Source: an uncultured Alphaproteobacteria bacterium
GTDB taxonomy: Bacteria > Pseudomonadota > Alphaproteobacteria > HIMB59 > GCA-002718135
Assembly: GCA_902589095.1 (NCBI GenBank)
Contig: CACIRR010000005.1
Span: forward strand, 1-43,657
DNA length: 43,657 nt
Reading direction: 5' to 3'
This document shows, in pieces, positions 1 to 8,372 of this stretch (positions are counted from its first letter, which is position 1; every line of letters starts with the position of its first letter). The notes below the pieces were generated by a model that made no database searches, was not told where the DNA came from, and saw nothing but the letters and a program-made list of their open reading frames with translations. Both the position numbers and the translations under genes were made by a program.

Positions 1-138
1 TCTTTCTGATAAACTTGTATGTTTCCATTTTAATTTTGTTTGATCTGATAAATGTAGAGCATTTTCAATTTCACTTAAAGTGGCGTATGGTCTTTCTACA
101 AAAACTGAGTTATCTATTGGAGATATAGTTTTAAGCAT
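1..138 (-). CDS. Aldehyde dehydrogenase, N-terminal fragment (cut by window edge)
   Basis: An open frame of 46 codons starts with ATG (cat at 136-138) and runs off the left edge. The peptide begins MLKTISPIDNSVFVERPYAT, which looks like the first segment of an NAD(P)-dependent aldehyde dehydrogenase (the 'P-x-D/N' opening followed by a sequence like that before the nucleotide-binding domain). It is divergent from the complete aldehyde dehydrogenase that starts 69 nt away, so the two probably share the AT-rich intergenic region 139-207. Only the beginning is visible, so substrate and catalytic residues cannot be judged. The family call is moderately supported; a short unrelated frame is the alternative, but the codon usage and the divergent arrangement favour a real gene. 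Confidence 0.6.
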   Translation of the reverse strand, partial: MLKTISPIDNSVFVERPYATLSEIENALHLSDQTKLKWKHTSLSER

Positions 139-207
139 GTTTACGATCTAGTTATATTGTGATACAGATTAACTATAGAATAAACAAATTTTTTCAAACA
201 AAGAATT

Positions 208-1641
208 ATGAAAATTTATAAAAATTATATTGACGGCAAATGGATAGAAAGTGAATCTAAAGAAATTATTCAGGTTGATGATCCTTCAAATGGTAAAATA
301 ATAGGTGAGATATCTTGTGCTAAAAAAACTGAAGTAGATCTTGCCGTATCTGCAGCTAAGAATGCATTCAGTTCAAGAGTGTTAGTAGATATGCCAATAC
401 TTGAAAGAGCAAAATTAATGCACCGCATTGCTGATGAAACAAGAAAAGTAGCTAATGATGGTGGAAAAATGCTGTGTTATGAAAACGGTAAAGCCCTAGG
501 ATCAGCAATAAAAGAATTTAATGATGTAGCAGACATGTTTGATTATTATGCAGGACTAACAGATAAGCTTGAAGGAAAAACTATTCCTGTATCTCCAACA
601 GTTTTTGATTATACAGTTTTAGAGCCTTTTGGTGTTTCTGCACATATTGTACCTTGGAACTTTCCTCTTTCAATGGTTGGAAGATCTCTTGCTTGTTCGT
701 TTGCAACAGGAAATTCAACAATAGTTAAAACAGCTGAACTCACACCTTTGTCAGCCACTTTTTTTGCTCAAGCAATTGAGAATGCTGGAGTACCAAATGG
801 GCTTATCAATATAATTTGTGGTTATGGTAATGAGGCAGGTTCTTATTTAGTATCACATCCTGATGTGAATCATGTAGTGTTTACTGGCTCAGTGGCAACA
901 GGTAAAAAAATATTGCATGCATGTGCAGATAAAGCAATCCCAGCTATTGTAGAGCTTGGTGGAAAATCAGCAGGTATAGTTTACCCTGATGCAGATCTTG
1001 ATCAAGTTATTGAAAGTGCACGTCATGGAATATTCGGTGTTGCAGGTCAAATTTGTACAGCAATGTCGAGACTAGTTGTTCACCAATCAGTGAAAGACGA
1101 ACTGATTGGAAAATTAGTTGATTTGAGTAAGTCGCTTAAAGTTGGTGCTGGTTATGAAGAAGGTGTAGGGCTAACTCCAGTAATTTCTGAAAAACAATTA
1201 GAAAAAGTTGAGGGTTATGCAAGGTCTGGAGTTCAACAGGGTGCTGAGGCAGTGCATGGTGGAAAAAGAGTTGAAAGAGATGGTTACTTTATGGAAGCAA
1301 CTGTTCTTAATAATGTCAAACAAGACATGACCGTAGCAAGAGAAGAAATTTTTGGGCCTGTTTTATCTGTGCTTGAATACAATGATCAAGAGGAGGCAAT
1401 TCACATTGCCAATGATACTGATTATGGTTTAGGAGCAGGCGTTTTCACTAAAGATCTTAAAAAAGCATCTTGGACAGCTAGTAAATTAGAAGCTGGTCAG
1501 GTTTATGTTAACAAATGGTTTACAGGCAGTCATGCAACTCCTTTTGGGGGATACAAACAATCTGGTTACAGCAGAGAAAAAGGAATCGATGCTCTAAAAT
1601 CATATCTTCAAGTTAAAAACGTAGGCATTAGCTTAGATTAA
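208..1641 (+). CDS. NAD(P)-dependent aldehyde dehydrogenase
   Basis: A 477-aa full-length aldehyde dehydrogenase superfamily enzyme, which oxidises an aldehyde to the acid in the cytoplasm. Visible landmarks are the VPWNFP segment (about residues 148-153), FTGS of the cofactor-binding fold (about 225-228), the catalytic glutamate in VELGGKSAG (Glu249), the catalytic cysteine in GVAGQICTAMSR (Cys283), and EEIFGPV near the C-terminus. The ATG at 208 gives the usual family length. It lies divergent to another aldehyde dehydrogenase and convergent with a DadA-like oxidase, sharing TTAA as both stop codons. The likely role is removing an aldehyde formed by oxidation of an imported amine or amino acid, but the exact substrate (betaine, aminoaldehyde or semialdehyde) cannot be read from sequence. 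Confidence 0.9.
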   Translation: MKIYKNYIDGKWIESESKEIIQVDDPSNGKIIGEISCAKKTEVDLAVSAAKNAFSSRVLVDMPILERAKLMHRIADETRKVANDGGKMLCYENGKALGSAIKEFNDVADMFDYYAGLTDKLEGKTIPVSPTVFDYTVLEPFGVSAHIVPWNFPLSMVGRSLACSFATGNSTIVKTAELTPLSATFFAQAIENAGVPNGLINIICGYGNEAGSYLVSHPDVNHVVFTGSVATGKKILHACADKAIPAIVELGGKSAGIVYPDADLDQVIESARHGIFGVAGQICTAMSRLVVHQSVKDELIGKLVDLSKSLKVGAGYEEGVGLTPVISEKQLEKVEGYARSGVQQGAEAVHGGKRVERDGYFMEATVLNNVKQDMTVAREEIFGPVLSVLEYNDQEEAIHIANDTDYGLGAGVFTKDLKKASWTASKLEAGQVYVNKWFTGSHATPFGGYKQSGYSREKGIDALKSYLQVKNVGISLD

Positions 1642-2873
1642 TAAAATCGCTTAGGACTAAAAGGTTCAATATTAATATTTGGCACACGATCATTACACAA
1701 TGAATTAATTACTTTTCCCGTAACGGCACCTAAAGTCCATCCTATATGCTGGTGTCCAAATCCATAAAATATATTTTTATATTTAGCTGATTGACCAATA
1801 ACTGGTAATGAGTCAGGCAGTGTTGGTCTAAATCCTAACCAAGTACTTTTAACATCTTTAAGTTGAGGCAATAACTTTCGAGCCTGCATTTCAATCATCT
1901 TTGTTCTTTTTTTATTTTCTGGTTTTTTTAAACCTGCAATTTCAACCGTTCCAGCAGCTCTTAAACCTTCCTCAAGTTGGACTAAGTAAAAACCACTTTG
2001 TGACCAACCTATAGGTCTATTAATCAAATTATAATTGTCAAATAAAACATGATAACCTCTTTCAGTATCTAATGGAAAGTTATCTCCAAAAGTTTTTGTC
2101 AGCACCTTTGACCATGCTCCTGCACAGACTACCACTTTATCAAATTTATGAGTGGCTTCCTCATAATTTAGTTTTACCACCTCATCATCTGGAAAAATAT
2201 TTTTGACACTTTTTTTATGAAATATTCCACCATTATTAATAAAAGATTCAAAAATTTTATTACTTATTTCTTGAGGATTAGTGGTGTGTCGAGATCCAAC
2301 AAAAAGTTGACCATTGTAAAAAACTGGAGCAAGGTTTGGTTCCATTTCTAATATCTCTTTCTTTGATAAAATTCTTATTTGGACACCATTTTTCTCTCTA
2401 ATAATGTTTGTTTTTTTTGCTTTTAAAAATTCATTTACATTTTGATATAAATATAAAGCTTCTTCATTTTTAATATAATTGGAAACATTAACATCTGAAA
2501 AAATTTCATCGTAACTAACGCTAGCATTATTAAGTAAATTACTTAATGAACTTGAAATATGCTCCACCTTATTTGCTGTGCAATTTTGTAAAAATTTGTA
2601 AGCCCAGCTAAGATTTTTAATGACATGGAAAAAATCTACTGCAAGTGGTCCGTCACTTTTTAAAAGCATTGAAGGTATCTCTTTGAATAACTCTGGTGAA
2701 TTCACAGGGACACTTGCATAATCTGCAAATGTGCAAGCATGACCATAGCTCGTCATAGTACCTGGTTCATTTCTATCAATAAGAGTAACTTTAAAACCTG
2801 ATTTATTTAAAAAATATGCTGAGCATATGCCAACTATTCCAGCACCAACCACAGCAATATGCGGCTTAGTCAT
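1638..2873 (-). CDS. DadA-like FAD-dependent D-amino acid dehydrogenase / amine oxidase
   Basis: A 411-aa member of the DAO (D-amino acid oxidase) superfamily. The N-terminal Rossmann motif GAGIVGICSAYFL (about residues 10-22) binds FAD, and the C-terminal part has the DadA-type signature with GFRPTLPDSLPVIG followed by the GFGHQHIGWTLGAVTGK segment. DadA enzymes oxidatively deaminate amino acids and pass electrons to the membrane quinone pool; relatives act on sarcosine, glycine betaine derivatives or opines. It starts 6 nt after the stop of an ABC permease gene on the same strand and is probably the last gene of the importer operon, so its substrate may be what the importer brings in. The family is clear; the substrate is inference. 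Its end overlaps the convergent aldehyde dehydrogenase by 4 nt. Confidence 0.82.
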   Translation of the reverse strand: MTKPHIAVVGAGIVGICSAYFLNKSGFKVTLIDRNEPGTMTSYGHACTFADYASVPVNSPELFKEIPSMLLKSDGPLAVDFFHVIKNLSWAYKFLQNCTANKVEHISSSLSNLLNNASVSYDEIFSDVNVSNYIKNEEALYLYQNVNEFLKAKKTNIIREKNGVQIRILSKKEILEMEPNLAPVFYNGQLFVGSRHTTNPQEISNKIFESFINNGGIFHKKSVKNIFPDDEVVKLNYEEATHKFDKVVVCAGAWSKVLTKTFGDNFPLDTERGYHVLFDNYNLINRPIGWSQSGFYLVQLEEGLRAAGTVEIAGLKKPENKKRTKMIEMQARKLLPQLKDVKSTWLGFRPTLPDSLPVIGQSAKYKNIFYGFGHQHIGWTLGAVTGKVINSLCNDRVPNINIEPFSPKRFY

Positions 2874-2879
2874 ACTATT

Positions 2880-3776
2880 TTATCTCGGTTTAATACCGCG
2901 CAGTCGTTCTGATCTTCTTCTTAATAATTCTACTGTAGTAAGTAAGAATATAGACAGAGCTACCAAACAAGTAGCCATACATAAAATTACTGGACTAATT
3001 TCCTGTCTAATTCCAGCCCACATTTGTTTTGGTATAGTTAATTGATCCAAACTTGCCATAAACATAACTATAACAACTTCATCGAAAGAAGTAATAAAAG
3101 CAAACAACGCCCCAGAAATTATACCTGGTAATATTAATGGCATTATAACTCGGAAAAAAGTTTTAACTGGTCTTGCTCCAAGACTTTGAGCAGCTTTAAC
3201 CATATTCATATCAAATCCAACTAAGGTTGCAGTAACTGTGATTACTACAAATGGAGTAGCTAGAGCTACATGGGCTAAAATTACTCCTGTGAAAGTATAA
3301 ACTAAATTTATTCTAGCATAAAAAAAGAACATGCCCGCTGCTGTTATAATTAAAGGCACAATCATTGGGGAGATTAAAATTGCCATTATAATTCCTTTGA
3401 AAGGCATATGAGGTCGACTTAATCCCAATGCAGCTAATGTTCCGAGAGAAGTAGCAATAACTGTGGCTACAATACCAATGAAGAAGCTGTTAAGAGTACC
3501 TACCATCCATTTGTTTGAACAAGGAACTGTAGAAGAGACTACATCAGCACTACAATCACCAATCATATTTTTATACCATCTTAATGACCAAGCTTCTGGG
3601 TCAGGTGGCCATGCCAACATTCCATCAGTAAATACCATGAAAGGTGATACGCTAAATGAAATAGGTACGATTGCAATCAAAGGAGCGACAAGGAAAAAGA
3701 AAACAACTCCACAAAAAAACAGATAAAAGTAATAGTAAGTTTTTTGAACAGGTGATGCGTAACTTGGTAATGCCAT
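2880..3776 (-). CDS. ABC transporter permease, spermidine/putrescine type (PotC/PotI-like)
   Basis: A 298-aa inner-membrane permease with six predicted hydrophobic segments and the cytoplasmic EAA loop (AAQSLGARPVKTFFRVIMP, around residues 195-213) that contacts the ATPase. The region between the first and second membrane segments carries an extra hydrophilic stretch with two cysteines (GDCSADVVSSTVPCSNKW) that could form a periplasmic disulfide; this insertion is longer than in Escherichia coli PotC. It begins 2 nt after the stop of the partner permease and is followed 6 nt later by the DadA-like gene, consistent with one leftward transcript. The family is the polyamine/opine/phosphonate (Pot) ABC class; the transported compound is not determined by sequence. 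Confidence 0.88.
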   Translation of the reverse strand: MALPSYASPVQKTYYYFYLFFCGVVFFFLVAPLIAIVPISFSVSPFMVFTDGMLAWPPDPEAWSLRWYKNMIGDCSADVVSSTVPCSNKWMVGTLNSFFIGIVATVIATSLGTLAALGLSRPHMPFKGIIMAILISPMIVPLIITAAGMFFFYARINLVYTFTGVILAHVALATPFVVITVTATLVGFDMNMVKAAQSLGARPVKTFFRVIMPLILPGIISGALFAFITSFDEVVIVMFMASLDQLTIPKQMWAGIRQEISPVILCMATCLVALSIFLLTTVELLRRRSERLRGIKPR

Positions 3777-3778
3777 AT

Positions 3779-5041
3779 TTATCCTAATTTAATGTTATCA
3801 ATGCCAACAATTTTATTATAAAGCCAGTAAAATACGAGCATTACTGCTAAGAGTATTGCTCCTAAAGCCGCACATAAACCCCAGTTCAATGTTGTTTTAA
3901 GGTGAAAGGCTATCCAACTACCAATTAATTTACCATCTTTTCCACCCACTAATTCAGGAGTAATAAAATAACCAATTGCTAAAACAAAAACTAGCAAGCC
4001 TCCAGCACTCATTCCTGGAATCGTTTGTGGTAAGTACACTCTCCAAAATGCCATTGCGGGCTTTGCTCCTAAGTTTTGAGCTGCTCTCATATGACTTTTT
4101 GGAATTACCTTCATCACACTATAAAGGGGTAAAATCATAAATGGCAACAATATCTGCGTCATTGCAATTAAAGTACCCGTTTCATTATAAACCATCTGAA
4201 GTCTTCCATCATCACTGAGTATACCAAGCCATACTAAGACACCATTGATAACTCCTTTTTGTTGAAGCATAACAATCCATGCTGTTGTACGAACAAGCAA
4301 AGATGTCCAAAATGGAAGAAGTACAAAAATCATTAATAGGTTACTGTAACGTAAAGGTAGGTTGGCTAATAAATGGGCTACTGGAAAACCTAAAACCAAA
4401 CAAAAGAAAGTTACATAGACACTAACCTTTAGAGTTTTAAACCAAGTCTGAACATAAATTCTTCTTTTCTCATCCTGCATGATAACGTTTTGATTTTGAT
4501 CATATGTCCTATCAATTGCATTCCAATAATAAATAGGCGTCTGTTTATTAACCATTTGAGCCATAGAGTACCAAAATGTTGGATCGCCCCAATCATTGTT
4601 TATCTCAATAAGTGTCTCTTTATAAGACTCGGGCACAATCCCTTTTTTTGTCATTTTTTTTATTTCTCTAGAAGTTTTTTTAATCAAACTTTTCCAGCCT
4701 GATTTAGAATAATTCATTCTAGTCAATGCTCTACCTATTTGGATTTTTTCTCCAGTAGCAAGTTCTTCAAAAAGAGTTCTATATACTTCCTCAGGAGGAA
4801 GCTCCTCTACATCTCTGTTCCACTTGTTGTATTCTTCAAAAGTTCTTGGAAAGACCGTATTGATTTGACTATCATCTACACTTCTTAACAGCATGTCGCC
4901 AATTGGCATTACGAAGGTAACAAATATAAAAAGCAACAAAGGAAAGACTAAAAGGAATGCTCTTATTTTATTCTTTCTTTCAGCTTTTTTTAGACTTTGC
5001 TTTAGTGGAATACCATCAGTTGTAAGTAGTTGCGTAGAAAT
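3779..5041 (-). CDS. ABC transporter permease (PotB/PotH-like) with probable non-canonical start
   Basis: The partner permease has the EAA loop AAQNLGAKPAMAFWRVYLPQ and a large (about 150 aa) periplasmic insertion between membrane segments 1 and 2, known in some alphaproteobacterial Pot-type permeases. The first usual start codon in frame is TTG at 4939, but that would cut the first membrane helix in half. The frame stays open upstream for 34 more codons reading family-like sequence (TTDGIPLKQSLKKAERK then the helix start KIRAFLLVFP). A strong GGGAGG ribosome-binding site lies at 5047-5052, and the only codons at the right distance are ATT at 5041 or 5044. I therefore place the start at ATT 5041 (420 aa). 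Gene identity is confident; the start is an inference. Confidence 0.85.
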   Translation of the reverse strand: MSTQLLTTDGIPLKQSLKKAERKNKIRAFLLVFPLLLFIFVTFVMPIGDMLLRSVDDSQINTVFPRTFEEYNKWNRDVEELPPEEVYRTLFEELATGEKIQIGRALTRMNYSKSGWKSLIKKTSREIKKMTKKGIVPESYKETLIEINNDWGDPTFWYSMAQMVNKQTPIYYWNAIDRTYDQNQNVIMQDEKRRIYVQTWFKTLKVSVYVTFFCLVLGFPVAHLLANLPLRYSNLLMIFVLLPFWTSLLVRTTAWIVMLQQKGVINGVLVWLGILSDDGRLQMVYNETGTLIAMTQILLPFMILPLYSVMKVIPKSHMRAAQNLGAKPAMAFWRVYLPQTIPGMSAGGLLVFVLAIGYFITPELVGGKDGKLIGSWIAFHLKTTLNWGLCAALGAILLAVMLVFYWLYNKIVGIDNIKLG

Positions 5042-5046
5042 AATAA

Positions 5047-5052
5047 CCTCCC
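5047..5052 (-). promoter_or_regulatory. Strong Shine-Dalgarno site preceding an ATT start
   Basis: On the minus strand GGGAGG is followed by TT and then two in-frame ATT codons (5044-5042 and 5041-5039). No ATG, GTG or TTG occurs in frame between this site and the TTG at 4939, about 100 nt away. The site therefore decides the start of the PotB/PotH-like permease gene and argues for AUU initiation. Confidence 0.6.
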
Positions 5053-5057
5053 AATTG

Positions 5058-5085
5058 AAAAAGGCGAGAATAAATCTCGCCTTTT
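5058..5085 (-). terminator. Intrinsic terminator/attenuator between binding-protein and permease genes
   Basis: A perfect hairpin: AAAAGGCGAGA pairs with TCTCGCCTTTT around a 5-nt loop, an 11-bp stem with a GC-rich core (5063-5069 with 5075-5081). On the minus strand it ends in a run of five T. It lies 30 nt after the stop of the solute-binding protein gene and just before the permease ribosome-binding site. In binding-protein-dependent ABC operons such partial terminators commonly keep binding-protein mRNA in excess over permease mRNA; that role here is inferred from position. Confidence 0.75.
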
Positions 5086-5115
5086 AGTTAAATTAATATT
5101 GTAACTTAATCAAGC

Positions 5116-6219
5116 TTAGTTACCCATCCACGCTGCATAACGTTCATTAATTTCAGCACCGTAATCAGACCACCATTGTGGATCACTTACGATTGAAACT
5201 TTTAAACGCTCAGGCGTATTAGGCATATGAGGCATAATATCTACACCACCTGGTCCCCAAGGCTCATTATTTTGAATGATTGGAATACCAGAAGCTCTCA
5301 TAGGTCCATAAGTAATATACTTTGCTTGCTCAGCTTGCGCTTCAGGAGTCGATGCATGCATCATGAAATCAATAGCAGCATCTCTGTTAGGAGCACCAGT
5401 AGTAAGACATAGATACTCTTGGTCTAACACTTGACCTTCCCAAATATATTCGAAGTTTTCACCTTCAGCTAGGTTAGCTGCACCAACACGACCATTATAA
5501 GCAATAGCCATTACAACCTCACCACTTTTTACTAATTCTAGTGGTTTTGATCCTGAAGACCAGAAAACAACGTGATCCTTGATAGTGTCTAATTTAGCAA
5601 AAGCTCTATCAAGCGCACCAGTTTGGTTAGCTAGAACTGTAGGAACTGCAGTTGGTTTAACACCATCAGCAACCATCGCTTTTTCAATTATACCTGTAGC
5701 CCAAGTATGAATACCTCTTTTGCCAGGGAATTTTTCCACGTCAAAAAAGTCTGCCATGCTGCTTGGCTTATCACCAGGAAAAGCATCCGGGTCATAGAAC
5801 ACAACGTATGTCCAGAAGATTTGTGGAACACAACAATCCCAACCAGAGTGATACTCTAGACCGTTGTTTTCCATATCCTCTAGCATTGACTCGCCATCAG
5901 GACCTGGAGTTGATAAATCTGCAATTTCAGAAGAGATGTCCTCAAACAAACCTTCATCACAACCAGTAATTGCATCACTTGGAAGAACGTCTACTAAGTC
6001 CCAAGTTACATTACCACTTTCAACTTGTGCTCTTACTTCACCAAGACCACCGTTATAGTTCTCAAATTGAATTGAGCTTGGATCTGTGTAAGTATCAGCA
6101 TAAGCTTTTTGTTGACTTTCTGTGTAAGCACCACCCCATGAAGCAACAGTTACTGCTTTAACAGCAAATGAAGACACAAGAAGTGAAGCGAACAAGAATA
6201 CTTTAATAAACTTTGACAT
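5116..6219 (-). CDS. Periplasmic solute-binding protein of Pot-type ABC importer
   Basis: A 367-aa extracellular solute-binding protein of the spermidine/putrescine (PotD/PotF) class. Residues 1-22 form a Sec signal peptide (positively charged MSKFIK, hydrophobic core, small residues before VTVASWGGAY), and VASWGGAYTESQQKAY is the typical start of the mature lobe in this family. Several cysteines (in ITGCDEG, WDCCVPQ and EYLCLTT) could form disulfides. The ATG is preceded by an AGGAGG ribosome-binding site (6225-6230), the best in this region, in keeping with high expression. A TATAAT at 6251-6256 may be an internal promoter -10 box. The gene sits between the ATPase and the permeases; the ligand is unknown, with amine or quaternary amine compounds most plausible. 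Confidence 0.88.
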   Translation of the reverse strand: MSKFIKVFLFASLLVSSFAVKAVTVASWGGAYTESQQKAYADTYTDPSSIQFENYNGGLGEVRAQVESGNVTWDLVDVLPSDAITGCDEGLFEDISSEIADLSTPGPDGESMLEDMENNGLEYHSGWDCCVPQIFWTYVVFYDPDAFPGDKPSSMADFFDVEKFPGKRGIHTWATGIIEKAMVADGVKPTAVPTVLANQTGALDRAFAKLDTIKDHVVFWSSGSKPLELVKSGEVVMAIAYNGRVGAANLAEGENFEYIWEGQVLDQEYLCLTTGAPNRDAAIDFMMHASTPEAQAEQAKYITYGPMRASGIPIIQNNEPWGPGGVDIMPHMPNTPERLKVSIVSDPQWWSDYGAEINERYAAWMGN

Positions 6220-6334
6220 ATTTTCCTCCTATTCGTTGGTTAATCTTAAGATTATATGTCTATCGATAAACCTCTATTAACATGCAAAATTTATAAAAAA
6301 AAGTGTTAAAATAAGGCAGAATACTTGGAAAAAA

Positions 6335-7432
6335 CTAATTTACAGGGTCTAAAGCTCTTATGTCGTTAGGATTCCAGTTAAGTTTAATGGAGTCCCCCTC
6401 TTTATAGTTGAATGATCCCTCATTTGGAACCTTTACTATAAATTCATTGTTTCCACATACATCAAGTCTAACCCTAATATGATCTCCTAAATAAATTAGC
6501 TCTTCAACTTTCCCTGTAAATACATTTTCACCATTGCCTTCAGAACCTAATGATACTCTTTCAGGTCTAACAGAAAGTTGTGTTTTATCACCAACCCCTC
6601 CTACATTTACCTTAAGGGCTTTAACAACACCTGCTCCATTCTCAAGATCAACAGAACAATAATCATTTTCAATACTTTTAATTGTTCCAGTCATTCTATT
6701 GTTTTCACCAATAAATTGTGCAACAAAAGAATTTTCTGGTTTTTCATATAATATGTCTGGCGTTGATAATTGCTGAACTACACCGTCATTAAAAACTGCA
6801 ATTCTATTTGACATTGTTAGAGCCTCACTTTGATCATGTGTAACATATACAACTGTAATACCTATTCTGTCATGAATGTGTTTAATTTCATATTGCATTT
6901 GCTCTCTTAAATTTTTATCAAGTGCACCTAGAGGCTCATCCATTAAAACTAGTCTGGGCTCAAAAACTAGAGCTCTTGCAAGCGCAACTCTTTGTTGTTG
7001 GCCACCAGAGAGTTGTGCAGGGAAACGAGTTCCAAAATCCCCAAGCTCAACCATATCAAGAGCTTTTTGAACTTTTGTTTTCGTATCTTCCTTTGATAAT
7101 TTTCTTACCTCAAGAGGGAAGGCTAAGTTTTCTTGCACAGTCATATGAGGAAAAAGAGCATAATTTTGAAAGACCATTCCTATTTCTCTTTCATAGGGAG
7201 GAATTTTACTTATCGGCATTCCATCCAAATAAATTTCACCGTTTGTAGGTGTTTCAAAACCCGCTAACATCATGAGTGTCGTAGTTTTTCCTGATCCGGA
7301 AGGACCAAGCATAGTTACAAATTCACCTTTTGCGATATCTAGATTAAGATTTTTTACTACTAAAACTTCTCCATCATAACTTTTGTCAATCTTTTCAAAT
7401 TTAACAAAGGTTTTTTCTGACTCAGAATTCAT
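6335..7432 (-). CDS. ABC transporter ATP-binding protein (PotA/PotG-like)
   Basis: A 365-aa nucleotide-binding subunit that powers the importer encoded downstream. Visible are Walker A GPSGSGKTT (residues 43-51), the Q-loop in VFQNYALFPH (about 87-96), the ABC signature LSGGQQQR (141-148), Walker B LVLMDEP (161-167), the H-loop in YVTHDQSEAL and a C-terminal TOBE region after about residue 240, as in PotA and MalK. It is the first gene of the leftward operon (ATPase, binding protein, two permeases, DadA-like oxidase) and is divergent from the EamA permease gene across a 76-nt gap that must hold both promoters. Confidence 0.92.
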   Translation of the reverse strand: MNSESEKTFVKFEKIDKSYDGEVLVVKNLNLDIAKGEFVTMLGPSGSGKTTTLMMLAGFETPTNGEIYLDGMPISKIPPYEREIGMVFQNYALFPHMTVQENLAFPLEVRKLSKEDTKTKVQKALDMVELGDFGTRFPAQLSGGQQQRVALARALVFEPRLVLMDEPLGALDKNLREQMQYEIKHIHDRIGITVVYVTHDQSEALTMSNRIAVFNDGVVQQLSTPDILYEKPENSFVAQFIGENNRMTGTIKSIENDYCSVDLENGAGVVKALKVNVGGVGDKTQLSVRPERVSLGSEGNGENVFTGKVEELIYLGDHIRVRLDVCGNNEFIVKVPNEGSFNYKEGDSIKLNWNPNDIRALDPVN

Positions 7433-7508
7433 AATTTTGATTATTTTTTTGTTGTTGGACTGTGAATACCTGTCATAAGAGCATTAGTCAAAAAAAAATT
7501 TAAATTAT

Positions 7509-8372
7509 ATGAATATTTTGGGCATAATATTTGCTTTACTTGCTGGAGTTTTTTTTGGAATTATTGGTCCAATTACAAAAACTGCTTATAATTTAGGAGC
7601 CGGTATAGGCCTTGCTATTTTTTTAAGATATATTGTTGCGTTAATAATAGTCTCTCCCCTAATTCCAAATCAACAAAACTTATTCAGTATTTATAAAAAT
7701 AATATACGAGATTTTTTACTGATCACTGTTGCCTCCATAATGCTAACTACAGGATTATTAATTTCAGTTACCTATATTAACGTTAGTTTAACAATAATAA
7801 TATTTTGTACCTATCCAATTTTAGTCTTATCGATATCAATTTTTATAACTAAAGAAAAAATAAAAAATGTTATCAAATTTTTATTTTTGACAACATTTAT
7901 TGGATTATTTCTTGCATTAAGTCCCTCAACTGATGACTTAAAAATTGAAGGAATTATTTTTGCTTTGATTGCATCATTGGGTGCTGCCATCATGATAGTG
8001 ACCAATCAAACAATGTCTAAAAAAAATATTTCCCCTATTCCAATCAATATTTTTATTAATTTTTTTAACACAATATTCTTTTTTATTATTTTAAGTTTAT
8101 TCTACGAGATAGACACCAACATCAATCTTAATGCATTTTTAATTTTACTAATTCCTTCTTGTTCGTATGCAATTGCTCTATTTCTTCAATTACTCGCAAT
8201 ACCAAGAATTGGTCAAACGAATACCGCTTTATTTTTATATCTTGAGCCCATAACAGGAATATTTGGAGCTGTAATACTTCTTAATGAGTCCTTAACTTCA
8301 ATGCAGTTATTTGGCACTGCAATTGTCTTAATCAGTCTTGCATCTTCAACGTTTGTAACAAGAAGAACTTAA
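7509..8372 (+). CDS. DMT-superfamily EamA-type permease
   Basis: A 287-aa very hydrophobic protein with about ten membrane segments arranged as two similar halves, the usual EamA/RhaT drug/metabolite transporter plan. The C-terminal half has the characteristic LEPITGIFGAVILLNESLT segment followed by GTAIVLISL. Members export or import amino acids, nucleotides or other metabolites; nothing here fixes the substrate. It is divergent from the ABC operon and convergent with the dipeptidase-like gene, the two sharing TTAA as overlapping stop codons (8369-8372). Asn, Ile and Phe are frequent, as expected in an AT-rich genome. Confidence 0.85.
   Translation: MNILGIIFALLAGVFFGIIGPITKTAYNLGAGIGLAIFLRYIVALIIVSPLIPNQQNLFSIYKNNIRDFLLITVASIMLTTGLLISVTYINVSLTIIIFCTYPILVLSISIFITKEKIKNVIKFLFLTTFIGLFLALSPSTDDLKIEGIIFALIASLGAAIMIVTNQTMSKKNISPIPINIFINFFNTIFFFIILSLFYEIDTNINLNAFLILLIPSCSYAIALFLQLLAIPRIGQTNTALFLYLEPITGIFGAVILLNESLTSMQLFGTAIVLISLASSTFVTRRT

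Noticed and set aside
3779-4939. TTG at 4939 as the start of the PotB-like permease
   Set aside because: It would remove half of the first membrane helix, has no ribosome-binding site, and the upstream frame reads family-like sequence preceded by a strong GGGAGG.
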